A stretch of DNA of 18,453 nt. Source: Verrucomicrobiales bacterium. GTDB taxonomy: Bacteria > Verrucomicrobiota > Verrucomicrobiia > Limisphaerales > UBA11320. The translations under genes were made by a program, and so were the position numbers. Within the stretch, counting starts at the first letter, position 1, and each line of letters starts with the position of its first letter. The notes beneath the pieces were generated by a model that had not been told where the DNA came from, made no database searches, and was given only the letters and a program-made list of their open reading frames with translations. The DNA lies in assembly GCA_003452185.1 (NCBI GenBank), contig DMJJ01000550.1, forward strand, positions 1-18,453, given 5' to 3'. Below, in pieces: positions 1-7,798 of the stretch.

Positions 1-34
1 TTTCCCTCCACCCCCGTCCCTCCGAAGGAAGTTT

Positions 35-96
35 GCGGCTCTCTCACGAGGGCCGCTCCCCCCCCCCATCGGTAGCGGGGATCGTGAGATCCCCGC
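35..96. terminator. two tandem hairpins before the first gene
   Basis: Two consecutive inverted repeats are visible. The first (35-43 with 48-56) is a 9-bp stem with one G-T pair and a 4-base loop. The second (75-83 GCGGGGATC with 88-96 GATCCCCGC) is a perfect 9-bp stem closed by GTGA, a GNRA-type loop if transcribed from the + strand. Neither is followed by a T-run; C-rich sequence follows instead. They may end a transcription unit lying upstream of the window or be a structured leader. Bases 97-195 show no gene, and I see no clear promoter in them. Confidence 0.4.
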
Positions 97-195
97 ACTT
101 CCCCCCTCCCCATGGACCCGAAAAGCTTGGCGACACCGCCACACCACAGGTAGCGTGCCCACCCACGCTGATATGCTCCAACCGCCGCGCACCCG

Positions 196-1572
196 ATGAA
201 GACACCCACCCCAAACCAACCCCTCGCCGCAGGCCACAACCGCTGCGGCAAGCCCCTCCTCCTGGTGCTCCTCCCTCTCTTTCTGCCCCTCGCCCTCCCA
301 CTCGGCGCCGCGGAATCCCGTCCCGGACAATCCTTCCCGCAGCCCACCCAGGAGGCGCTCACGAACCAGGCAGCCCGGTGCCGACGGCTCCTCAAGAGCA
401 GCGTCATCGACTTCTACCTTCCACGCTGCCTCGATACCCAAAACGGGGGGTACCTCGAGTCGCTCAAGGGAGAGGCCTTCGCCCCCACGGGCGAGAAGTT
501 CCTCACCCTCCAGGCACGCCAGCTCTGGACCTTCAGCACCCTGGCAGCGGAGGGGATCGAAACGGAGGCCGCGCTCAAGGCGGCGAAGTCGGGATTCGAG
601 TTCCTCGAAAAGCATTTTCATGACACCCAGCGGGGAGGCTACTTCGCCAAGGTCAGCGACGCCGGAAAGCCGGTGGACCGGCGAAAGCACGCCTACCTGA
701 ACTCATTCGCCCTCTACGGACTGGTGGCCTACCACCGCGCCACCGGGGATCCCCGGGCCCTCAAGGCAGCACGCGATCTCTTCAAGGTCTTTGAAACCCG
801 GTTTCACGACGCACGACACGGGGGCTACAACGAGTTCTTCCACGACGATTGGACTCCGGTGATCGACCCCTCCGAGTCGAAGTACGTGGGGGACCTCGGG
901 ACCAAGACGTACAACACCCACCTCCATCTTCTCGAGTCTTTCGCGGAACTCTACCGCTCCTGGCCCGACCCGCTTCTGGCCCGCCGGCTTCACGAGCTGA
1001 TCACCATCAACACCTCCTCCGTCCTCGACCCCGGGCACCATTGCAACCTCGACGGATGGCACCCCGACTGGACCCGGGTGGAATCCCCCCAAAACCTGCG
1101 CGCCAGCTACGGACATGATGTCGAGTGTGCCTGGCTGGTGCTCGACGCTGCGGCCACGGTTGGAATGCCCCCCCGCACCCTGCGAAGCTGGGCCCAGGCC
1201 CTCGTCGACTACAGCCTCGATCACGGGTACGACCGGGCGGCCGGCGGGTTCTTCTACACGGGCCCCCTGGGGGGAATGGCGAACGACACCCGGAAGGAGT
1301 GGTGGGTCGAGGCCGAAGCCCTCGTCGGGACGCTGACGCTCTATCAGGCGACCCACGACCCGAAATACTACGAGGCCTTCCGGGGCACCCTCGACTTCAT
1401 TGAACGGCATCAGGTGGCCGAGGGGGGAAGTTGGTGGGCCACCTTGGCGGCCGACGGAACCCGGGGACCAAACCCCTCCCGGACCTCGATGTGGCAGGGG
1501 GCCTATCACAACGGCCGAGCCCTCCTCTTCTCCGCAAGACTCCTTGAGGTCCTGTCGCTTGAGGCACGCTGA
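196..1572 (+). CDS. secreted AGE-family sugar epimerase (cellobiose 2-epimerase-like)
   Basis: This 458-residue protein belongs to the N-acylglucosamine 2-epimerase/cellobiose 2-epimerase superfamily, (alpha/alpha)6-barrel enzymes that epimerise sugars at C2. A hydrophobic signal-like segment at residues 19-37 ends in GAA, so the protein is probably exported. Family landmarks are RQLWTF, GGYF near the first third, YNTHLHLLESFAELY in the middle, YGHDVECAW (His307), KEWWVEAEALVG, and AYHNGRA (His438). His307 and His438 match the GHD-[IV]-E and YHN-x-R histidines that act as the catalytic pair in cellobiose 2-epimerases, which favours a disaccharide or free-sugar epimerase over a GlcNAc epimerase. 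The ATG at 196 has no Shine-Dalgarno sequence; it is the start that keeps the signal peptide. The neighbouring DUF1080 gene fits extracytoplasmic sugar processing. Family assignment is strong; the substrate is not known. A signal peptide is unusual, since characterised members are mostly cytoplasmic. Confidence 0.88.
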   Translation: MKTPTPNQPLAAGHNRCGKPLLLVLLPLFLPLALPLGAAESRPGQSFPQPTQEALTNQAARCRRLLKSSVIDFYLPRCLDTQNGGYLESLKGEAFAPTGEKFLTLQARQLWTFSTLAAEGIETEAALKAAKSGFEFLEKHFHDTQRGGYFAKVSDAGKPVDRRKHAYLNSFALYGLVAYHRATGDPRALKAARDLFKVFETRFHDARHGGYNEFFHDDWTPVIDPSESKYVGDLGTKTYNTHLHLLESFAELYRSWPDPLLARRLHELITINTSSVLDPGHHCNLDGWHPDWTRVESPQNLRASYGHDVECAWLVLDAAATVGMPPRTLRSWAQALVDYSLDHGYDRAAGGFFYTGPLGGMANDTRKEWWVEAEALVGTLTLYQATHDPKYYEAFRGTLDFIERHQVAEGGSWWATLAADGTRGPNPSRTSMWQGAYHNGRALLFSARLLEVLSLEAR

Positions 1573-1637
1573 CCAGGGTCCGGGTCGATTCGCTTGAATG
1601 TCACCGGCCTGTTTTCCATCCAACTCCGCACAACACT

Positions 1638-2354
1638 ATGATGCCCAGCCGCCGCACCCCCGCCGCCAGCCTGATCGTGGCCCTGCTCGCAACCGCCTCC
1701 CCCCTCCTTGCGGCCGACAAGCCGGCCGAAAAAGAACCAGCGGTCGTCACCCCGGGCCCCGTTCCCTCCGATGCCATCAGCCTCTTTGACGGCAAGGATC
1801 TCTCCAAATGGAAGGGGGAGCAGGGGGGTGAGGCCAAGTGGAAGCTGCTTGCGGACGGGGTGATGGAGGTGAACGGCACGGGGAGCATCATGACCCGCGA
1901 GGAGTTTGCCGACTGCCAGCTGCACGTGGAGTGGGCCTCTCCGAGCGAGGTCAAGGGGGAGGGGCAGGGACGCGGGAACAGCGGGGTTTACCTCCAGGGG
2001 CGCTACGAGATCCAGGTCCTCGACTCCTACCAGAACAAGACCTATTTCAACGGGCAGGCCGCAGCGTTCTACGGCAACGCAGCGCCGCTGGTCAACGCCT
2101 GCCGCAAGCCGGGGGAATGGCAAAGCTACGACATCATTTTCCACGCCCCGAAGCTCGCGGAAGACGGGAAGACGATCCTCCCCGGCTCGTTCACCGTCCT
2201 CCATAACGGCATCCTGGTGCAGGATCACATCCCGGTGAAGGGGGACGCCACCACGGCCGCGAAGTTCAAGGGGGTGGCACCGAAGGCACCGCTCGTCCTG
2301 CAGGATCACGGAAACCCAGTGCATTACAGGAACATCTGGATCCGGCCGCTGTAA
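1638..2354 (+). CDS. exported DUF1080 protein (3-keto-disaccharide hydrolase family)
   Basis: This 238-residue protein has a signal peptide (residues 1-26, ending LLAA) and a single DUF1080 domain from about residue 46 to the end. Recognisable family segments are ISLFDGKDLSKWKG, the NSGVYLQGRYEIQVLDSY core, the GEWQSYDIIFHAP strand, and the terminal HYRNIWIRPL. The fold is a concanavalin-like beta-sandwich. Characterised members hydrolyse 3-keto-disaccharides or eliminate across the glycosidic bond of 3-keto-glucosides. The ATG at 1638 is followed directly by a second ATG at 1641; neither has a Shine-Dalgarno sequence. It lies 65 bp after the epimerase in the same direction and could share its transcript. 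It is the shorter, single-domain type, unlike the double-domain gene at 13105. Many DUF1080 proteins in this group of bacteria are uncharacterised, so the exact reaction is inferred. Confidence 0.9.
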   Translation: MMPSRRTPAASLIVALLATASPLLAADKPAEKEPAVVTPGPVPSDAISLFDGKDLSKWKGEQGGEAKWKLLADGVMEVNGTGSIMTREEFADCQLHVEWASPSEVKGEGQGRGNSGVYLQGRYEIQVLDSYQNKTYFNGQAAAFYGNAAPLVNACRKPGEWQSYDIIFHAPKLAEDGKTILPGSFTVLHNGILVQDHIPVKGDATTAAKFKGVAPKAPLVLQDHGNPVHYRNIWIRPL

Positions 2355-2370
2355 TTTCCTCGGGGGCAGA

Positions 2371-2399
2371 CCCCCTCACCCCGTCCCCGCGTGAGGGGG
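2371..2399 (+). terminator. hairpin after the DUF1080 gene
   Basis: A perfect 9-bp stem (CCCCCTCAC at 2371-2379, GTGAGGGGG at 2391-2399) with an 11-base loop starts 17 bases after the stop at 2354. There is no T-run, so termination is plausible but not certain. The rest of the gap to 2532 has small GC-rich repeats (for example CCCCG/CGGGG around 2472-2485) and an AT-richer stretch at 2519-2532 just before the next start; no clear promoter could be defined. Confidence 0.5.
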
Positions 2400-2532
2400 C
2401 GTTCCGCAGCCCCCCGGAGGGAGGGCGGATCAGGGGTGACATGACTCCCTGGTTTCTGCTATGGATGGGTCCCCGTGGATCGGGGGGCCTGCCGTTCCGT
2501 CCGGACGGGGGTCCCTTGTGAATTCTGATATT

Positions 2533-4308
2533 ATGAGCCGAAGCCGCATGACACGCCTGGTCGCACCGATCCTGGGCCTTGCCCTGGTGATTCACCCCCA
2601 TCCGGCGGCGCTCGCCGCATCGAAGCTCCAGCCCGCGGAGGTGTTGAATTTCGCCCTCCTCGACCAGCAGGGGCGGATGCATGAGCTTCGCCGCACCGGC
2701 GGCCAGGCGGTGGTCCTCTACTTCACCGCAAACGCCTGCCCCGTCGCCCGCCTCAGCGCCTCCAAGGTGCAGGCCCTGCGCCAGAAGTACGCCCCCCAGG
2801 GGGTGGAGGTGGTGATGGTCAACTCGAGCCCCGCGGATGATCGCAAGAGCATCTCCAAGGAGATGCAGGAACTGCACGCATGGCACGTCCCCGTGCTCAA
2901 GGACGACACCCAGGGCGTGGCCCGCCACCTCGGGGTGCGGCGCACGGGCGAGGTTGTGGCGATCAGCACCAAGGACTGGAGCCTCTTCTACCACGGGGCC
3001 ATCGACGACCAGATGGTGGAAGGGGCGCAGAAGCCGGAGCCGACCGAACGGTACCTCGAGACCGCGCTGGACGAATTCCTCGCCGGCAAGCCGGTCTCCC
3101 GACCCACCAGCGCCGCCCGGGGGTGCGTGATCCAGTTCGAGGGAGGGATCGGCCCGGACGCCACCCCGGTGTCCTACTCCAAGGAGGTCGCCCCGATCCT
3201 CCAGCAGAAATGCGTCGGCTGCCACAGCAAGGGAAACATCGGTGCCGGCGCGATGGTCAATTTTGCCAAGGTGCACGGGATGGCCGCCATGATCGAGGAG
3301 GTGCTTCTCGACCGCCGGATGCCGCCATGGGACCTCGATCCCCAGATCGGCCGGTTCGCCAACGACCACTCCCTCTCTGTCGCCGAGGCCGGAACGCTGC
3401 TCCGCTGGGTGCATCAAGGGGCCGACCGGGGCGAGGGGCCCGACCCCCTTGAGGGGTATGTCGCGAAGCCGGCCGAGGAGTGGCCGCTCGGAAAGCCGGA
3501 TATCATCCTCCGAATGCCGAAGGCCGAGGAGGTCCCGGCGACCGGGGTAATCCCCTACCGGCATGTCGAGGTGCAGGCCGGCAACCCGAATGAGGCGTGG
3601 GTTGGCGCCATCTACGTGAAGCCGGGCAACAAGAAGGTCGTCCACCATCTCATCGCACGGCTCAAGGAGGGGGGGTTCAAGAACCACCTCGGGATGAATG
3701 AGATGTTCGTTGGATGGGCCCCTGGGACCACGCAGGCCGGATTCCCGAAGGGGACCGGCAAGCATCTTCCCGCCAACGCCCGCTTCGACTTCGAGCTTCA
3801 CTACACCGCGAGCGGATCAGCCCAGACGGACCAGAGCGAGGTCGGCCTCTATCTGCTACCCGCCAAGCCGGCCGCGCGGTTTGAAAGCGTCGAGGCGCTG
3901 AACTACCAGTTCGAAATCAAGCCCGGGGACCCCGAATCGCCCACCGAGGCGATGTACTGCTTCAAGCAGGAGGCCACGCTCTACAGCGTCGCTCCCCACA
4001 TGCACCTGCGGGGCAAATGGGCCAAGTTCGAGCTCCTGACCCCGTCGGGCAAGCGGGAGACCCTCTGCTCGGTTCCCCGCTGGGACTTCAACTGGCAGCA
4101 AACCTACTCCCTGGAGAAACCCCGCAAGATCCCGGCTGGAAGCTGGGTGGTGGTCAGCGGCGGATTTGACAACTCCCAGGCCAACCCCGCGAACCCCGAC
4201 CCGAAGAAAACCGTCCATTGGGGGGAGCAATCGTTCGACGAAATGTTCATCGGCTACTGGAACGTCGCATGGGAAAACCAGGGGATGAAAGAGGTCTCGT
4301 CGAAGTAG
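2533..4308 (+). CDS. redoxin / cytochrome c / PHM-like copper oxygenase fusion
   Basis: This 591-residue exported protein has three parts. Residues 1-25 form a signal peptide. Residues about 30-200 are a thioredoxin/AhpC-like redoxin domain with Cys69 in ACPVARLS, a single-cysteine site. Residues about 215-310 are a cytochrome c-like domain with haem motif CVGCH (Cys227, Cys230, His231) and a probable Met263 ligand in RRMPPW. Residues about 345-591 resemble the copper type II ascorbate-dependent monooxygenases (peptidylglycine and dopamine hydroxylases). His371-His372, His423 in ELHYT, His489 and His491 in HMHLRGK, and Met571 in DEMFIGY line up with all six copper ligands of those enzymes. 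The reading frame is open upstream to an ATG at 2461, but only the ATG at 2533 gives a clean signal peptide. A periplasmic redox or hydroxylation role is inferred; the substrate is unknown. Domain identity is well supported. Confidence 0.88.
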   Translation: MSRSRMTRLVAPILGLALVIHPHPAALAASKLQPAEVLNFALLDQQGRMHELRRTGGQAVVLYFTANACPVARLSASKVQALRQKYAPQGVEVVMVNSSPADDRKSISKEMQELHAWHVPVLKDDTQGVARHLGVRRTGEVVAISTKDWSLFYHGAIDDQMVEGAQKPEPTERYLETALDEFLAGKPVSRPTSAARGCVIQFEGGIGPDATPVSYSKEVAPILQQKCVGCHSKGNIGAGAMVNFAKVHGMAAMIEEVLLDRRMPPWDLDPQIGRFANDHSLSVAEAGTLLRWVHQGADRGEGPDPLEGYVAKPAEEWPLGKPDIILRMPKAEEVPATGVIPYRHVEVQAGNPNEAWVGAIYVKPGNKKVVHHLIARLKEGGFKNHLGMNEMFVGWAPGTTQAGFPKGTGKHLPANARFDFELHYTASGSAQTDQSEVGLYLLPAKPAARFESVEALNYQFEIKPGDPESPTEAMYCFKQEATLYSVAPHMHLRGKWAKFELLTPSGKRETLCSVPRWDFNWQQTYSLEKPRKIPAGSWVVVSGGFDNSQANPANPDPKKTVHWGEQSFDEMFIGYWNVAWENQGMKEVSSK

Positions 4309-4381
4309 TTCCCGTCCCGGGGGGAAGGTCGCCGGCCCGGCAACGCGCCCCCTCCGCCAGCAGCCAGGCCTCCCCGGTGGA

Positions 4382-6823
4382 GTGCCTCCGCCTTTGAAAT
4401 CCAACCGGCGCCTGAGGGCGATCCCACTCCTCGTGCTGGCCGCGTCCCTCCGTGGCTCGGGGGAGGATTCCGTGATCCTCTCGGAGTTCATGGCGGCGAA
4501 CACCCGCACCCTTGCCACCGACAAGGGACGATTCGAGGACTGGATCGAGCTCCGAAACACCGCGGCCACCCGAGTCGACCTCCGGGACTGGGCCCTGACC
4601 GACACCCCCAAGAACCTGCATCTCTGGCGGCTCCCGTCGACCAACCTTCCCCCCGGGGGCCACCTCCTGATCTGGGCCTCGGGGGCCGACCAGCGGCAGC
4701 CGGGGGCTCCGCTTCACACCGCGTTTCGGCTCGCCGCGGGAGGGAAGTATCTGGCCTTGGTGCGGCCCGACGGATCGATCGCCACCGAGTTCGCCCCGAA
4801 GTACCCGCCCCAGTCGCCGGATGTCTCCTACGGCTTTCTTCCCGGCATCCAGCAACCCTCGTTCCTTTCAGCCCCCACCCCGGGCACGCCAAACGAGTCG
4901 GCCCCGCGGCTCCCTGGGCCCTCGGTGCTCGCCGTCACCCACTCGCCGCCGTTCCCGGGCCCCTCCGATCCGGTCACGATCACCGCCCGCGTCACTCCCC
5001 TCCTCGCCCCCATCGCGGAGGTCAGGCTCGCCTGGCGGGCCCAGTTTCATCGGGAGACGAACCTGCTGATGACCCCCGCCGGCGGGAGCACCTGGACGGC
5101 GACCCTCCCGGCGGGAAGCGCCGCCCCGGGGGAGCTCCTTCGATGGCGGGTGCTGGCCACGGACGCCCGCACAAACCTCTCCACCCTCCCCCTCTACGGC
5201 AACCCGCTCCACGCCTCCCGCTACTTCGGCACCCTGGTGGACGCGCAGGCCTCCACCCCCACCAGCTCGATCCCCGTGTTGCAGCTCTTTCTTCCCCCCT
5301 CACAGCTGGGGGGAGCGGAGTCGGAGTCCGGAGCGCGGGGCTGCTTCTTTTATGACGGCGAGTTCTACGACAACGTCTTCGTGAAAGTGAGGGGGAACAC
5401 CACCGCGGGGTTCCCCAAGAAGTCCCACCGGCTGGAGTTCCCACACGACCACCCATTCCGTCCCCCGGGCTCCGGGGGACGCATCCGCCACACCTCCCTG
5501 ATGGCGGAGTACGGCGACCCGACCTACCTCCGGCAGCACCTCTCCTTCTGGATGCAGCGGGAGACGGGCTCCGCCGCCCCGTTCCATGACCCGGTGCGGG
5601 TTCAGCTGAACGGGGCGTTCTGGCAGCTGGCGATGCATTCGGAAGTCCTCGGGGAGGAGCTCCTCGCCCGCCACGGGCTCGACCCCGGAGGCGCCCTCTA
5701 CAAGGCGGTGGGGACCCTCACCCCCGACTTCATGAGCACGGGGGGATTCGAGAAGAAAACCCGCCGGTACGAGGGGAATGAAGACTACCTCGAGCTCGCC
5801 CGGGCCCTCGCTCCCTCGGCCGGCATCGAGGGGCTCCGGGTCGCCCTCTTCACCCGGATGAACCTCCCGGCCGTGATCAACTACCTCGCCGTGGCCCGGC
5901 TCACGCAGGAGGATGACGACATCTGGGCAAACATGTCCCTCTACCACGACAACGACGGGACGGGGGAATGGCGCCCGATCGCGTTCGATATGAATGTCTC
6001 CTGGGGGTTCAGCTTTGCCACGGGGGAGATCCTGGCGGAGGAGGATGGTTTTCGAAGCCACCCGTTCTTCGGCGCGGCCAACGTCGGGGCGAGCCAGGGG
6101 GTCAACCAGCTGTACGACGCCGTGGTGAAGGTTCCCGAGACGCGCGCCATGCTCCTTCGCCGGATGCGCAGCGTGTTGGACCGGTTCTGGCAGCCGCCGG
6201 GCACCGCCCCCTCGCGCCGTGTGATCGAGTCGCACATCGCAACCCAGACAAATCTCTTTTGGACGGAGGCGATCCTGGACCGGCAAAAGTGGGGAGGGGC
6301 CTGGATGACCCCTCGTGGATCGACCCCCGAGACCATGCTCCAGGCCGGGGTGAAGGAGCTGGTGGAGCGGTTCATCGAGCCGCGCCGGGAACACCTTTTC
6401 CTGACCCACTCAATTACCAACCGGTGGCGCCCGATCGGGATCACCGCACGGGACAACGTCGGCATCCCGGAGCCCCAACCGCCCGAGGCGCCCCTCAGGT
6501 TTGGGAAGGTGTTCGTTGATCCGGAGCACCCGGGGTCGGAGTTCCTCACCCTCACCAACCCCTCCCCGATAGCGATCGACATGTCCGGATGGCATCTCAC
6601 CGGCCGGGTCAAATTCCCCTTCCCCCCCGGCACCGTCATTCCGCCGGCGAGCGAACTCCACATCGTGGCCGACCTCGCCGCCTTCCGCAGGGGGCACCCG
6701 GCCTCCAAGGGATCCCCGCCCCCCTGGGCGCTGGGAAACCTCCGGGGACGGCTGGGCGATGCCGGAAAGCTCTCCCTGAAGACCGATGCGGGAAGGAGCG
6801 TGACGGCGATCGGGAAGGAGTAG
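4382..6823 (+). CDS. secreted CotH-like kinase-fold protein with lamin-tail domains
   Basis: This protein of about 813 residues has a signal peptide (roughly residues 9-27). A lamin-tail domain spans about 28-150 (VILSEFMAAN, DWIELRN, LRDWALTDTP). A linker with an Ig-like look (about 165-290) precedes a CotH-like region (about 300-590), and a second lamin-tail domain runs from about 698 to 810 (GSEFLTLTNPSPIAIDMSGWHL). CotH landmarks are VKVRGN, KKSHRLEF, VQLNGAFWQLAMHSEV and SLYHDNDGTGEWRPIAFDMNVSWG. CotH proteins have an atypical protein-kinase fold; Bacillus CotH phosphorylates spore-coat proteins, while secreted lamin-tail members have no known substrate. The start is a GTG at 4382 or a TTG at 4394. 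The TTG has GGTGGAG (4376-4382) 11 bases upstream and gives a compact signal peptide. The usual WDMD segment of related proteins reads FDMN here, so activity is uncertain. Confidence 0.85.
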   Translation: MPPPLKSNRRLRAIPLLVLAASLRGSGEDSVILSEFMAANTRTLATDKGRFEDWIELRNTAATRVDLRDWALTDTPKNLHLWRLPSTNLPPGGHLLIWASGADQRQPGAPLHTAFRLAAGGKYLALVRPDGSIATEFAPKYPPQSPDVSYGFLPGIQQPSFLSAPTPGTPNESAPRLPGPSVLAVTHSPPFPGPSDPVTITARVTPLLAPIAEVRLAWRAQFHRETNLLMTPAGGSTWTATLPAGSAAPGELLRWRVLATDARTNLSTLPLYGNPLHASRYFGTLVDAQASTPTSSIPVLQLFLPPSQLGGAESESGARGCFFYDGEFYDNVFVKVRGNTTAGFPKKSHRLEFPHDHPFRPPGSGGRIRHTSLMAEYGDPTYLRQHLSFWMQRETGSAAPFHDPVRVQLNGAFWQLAMHSEVLGEELLARHGLDPGGALYKAVGTLTPDFMSTGGFEKKTRRYEGNEDYLELARALAPSAGIEGLRVALFTRMNLPAVINYLAVARLTQEDDDIWANMSLYHDNDGTGEWRPIAFDMNVSWGFSFATGEILAEEDGFRSHPFFGAANVGASQGVNQLYDAVVKVPETRAMLLRRMRSVLDRFWQPPGTAPSRRVIESHIATQTNLFWTEAILDRQKWGGAWMTPRGSTPETMLQAGVKELVERFIEPRREHLFLTHSITNRWRPIGITARDNVGIPEPQPPEAPLRFGKVFVDPEHPGSEFLTLTNPSPIAIDMSGWHLTGRVKFPFPPGTVIPPASELHIVADLAAFRRGHPASKGSPPPWALGNLRGRLGDAGKLSLKTDAGRSVTAIGKE

Positions 6824-6849
6824 GCGCCCGGAGCGGCGGGAGAAAGAGA

Positions 6850-6881
6850 ACGACCCCCGGGCCTCGTGGCGCGGGGGTCGT
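6850..6881 (-). terminator. hairpin terminator between convergent genes
   Basis: A perfect 10-bp inverted repeat (ACGACCCCCG at 6850-6859, CGGGGGTCGT at 6872-6881) with a 12-base loop lies between the CotH-like gene (ends 6823) and the NIPSNAP gene (ends 6901), which converge. On the - strand the hairpin is followed by the pyrimidine-rich run TCTCTTTCTC (6849-6840), as expected of a factor-independent terminator for the NIPSNAP transcript. On the + strand no T-run follows, so its effect there is less sure. Confidence 0.75.
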
Positions 6882-6900
6882 CACAACCGGCTGGTCGGGC

Positions 6901-7692
6901 TTACTTCGTGGGGGAGTAGTCCGTCGGGACGAGGAAGACCGATTTCACTCCATCCTTGGCGGTGAGGGAGCCGCCGGCGGCCTTCTCGCTCGCCTCGCGA
7001 GCCGACTTCCAGGCGGGGTCCTGGCCAAAGGCGCCAAACGAGGCCTTGGCGGCTTCCTGCGACTTGTGGGTCAGCAGGTAGACCAGCGTCGTGGCAGCCT
7101 CAGGCTGGTCGGCCATCCGATGAAAATAGCCCCAGTTTCCCATCCCGTGCTTCTCGAAGAGCTTGATGGTGTGGTCCCGGAACCGGGAATCGAGATGCGA
7201 GAGCCGTCCTTCGGGCGTGGTGTACGTGCGGAGCTCGAACACTCCCCCCTTGGCGACGTTGCCGATCTTGATGGCCGGGGAGTAGTCGGTGGGGGTGAGG
7301 TAGAACGCCTCCACCTTGGCGACGATCCGGCCGTTCGCCTCGGTCTGCTTCTGAACCGCCTTCCAATCGGGATCGGCCATGAAGGCTTTCCACGAGGCCT
7401 CACGAGCCTCACGGCTCGGGTACCCCAGCAGGTAGATCAACTTGTTCTCCGAGTTGTCCGCCGGGACCCAGTACCCGACGTTCTCGATCCCGTGCTTCTC
7501 GAAGAGCTTCATCGTGTGGTTGCGGAACCGGGCGTGGAGGTCATCCAGCCGGCCCGGAGGGGCGTAATAGATGCGCATCTCGTAGCACTTGCTCTCGCCG
7601 GCGGCGGCAGCGGCGGCGGGAGCAGGGGTCACAACGCCCGAAAGGAGTGCGACGGCCCAGCCGAGCAGAACGGTCAACTTGAGGGGGTTCAT
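6901..7692 (-). CDS. exported double-NIPSNAP-domain protein
   Basis: This 263-residue protein has a signal peptide (residues 1 to about 32, alanine-rich at the end) and two NIPSNAP domains, about residues 36-138 and 150-262. The repeats are obvious: YEMRIYYAPPGRLDDLHARFRNHT and ELRTYTTPEGRLSHLDSRFRDHT, each followed by LFEKHG, a YW/YF strand, a YLL strand, and a closing YLTPTDYSP/FLVPTDYSP. NIPSNAP domains are ferredoxin-like dimeric alpha/beta barrels related to antibiotic-biosynthesis monooxygenase folds; no enzymatic activity is firmly established for the exported bacterial type. The frame remains open far upstream, but that part lies antisense to the DUF1592 gene, and the ATG at 7692 directly precedes the signal peptide. 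It is divergent from the DUF1592 gene and ends in a strong hairpin. Family assignment is secure; the function is unknown. Confidence 0.92.
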   Translation of the reverse strand: MNPLKLTVLLGWAVALLSGVVTPAPAAAAAAGESKCYEMRIYYAPPGRLDDLHARFRNHTMKLFEKHGIENVGYWVPADNSENKLIYLLGYPSREAREASWKAFMADPDWKAVQKQTEANGRIVAKVEAFYLTPTDYSPAIKIGNVAKGGVFELRTYTTPEGRLSHLDSRFRDHTIKLFEKHGMGNWGYFHRMADQPEAATTLVYLLTHKSQEAAKASFGAFGQDPAWKSAREASEKAAGGSLTAKDGVKSVFLVPTDYSPTK

Positions 7693-7798
7693 TTCCCCGC
7701 AACTTCTCCGGCCCCGGCGGGGTGCGTCAAACCAAAACCGGAACCGGATGCGCAGCTTGCGCCCGCGGGCGGCAAGCCTATGCTCGGGGTGGCAGCGA
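7693..7798. promoter_or_regulatory. divergent promoter region with palindrome
   Basis: These 106 bp separate the divergent NIPSNAP and DUF1592 starts and must hold promoters for both. A near-perfect palindrome occupies 7755-7777: outer arms GCTTGC (7755-7760) and GCAAGC (7772-7777) around the self-complementary GCCCGCGGGC (7761-7770), with one extra G at 7771. It lies 21 bases before the DUF1592 ATG. It could be an operator or a hairpin in the leader. An AACCGG-AACCGG tandem repeat lies just upstream (about 7736-7748). No sure -35/-10 pair was found. Confidence 0.45.

Noticed and set aside
33..623. Open frame at the left edge (+ strand, 196 codons)
   Set aside because: It overlaps the AGE-family gene in another frame and is a proline/arginine-rich shadow with no domain.
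2266..3801. Long - strand open frame of about 510 codons
   Set aside because: It is antisense to the DUF1080 gene end and the redoxin-copper fusion, with low-complexity composition and no recognisable domain.
7589..7798. Upstream in-frame start for the DUF1592 gene
   Set aside because: It would overlap the NIPSNAP coding region on the other strand and place 70 non-signal residues before the signal-like segment.
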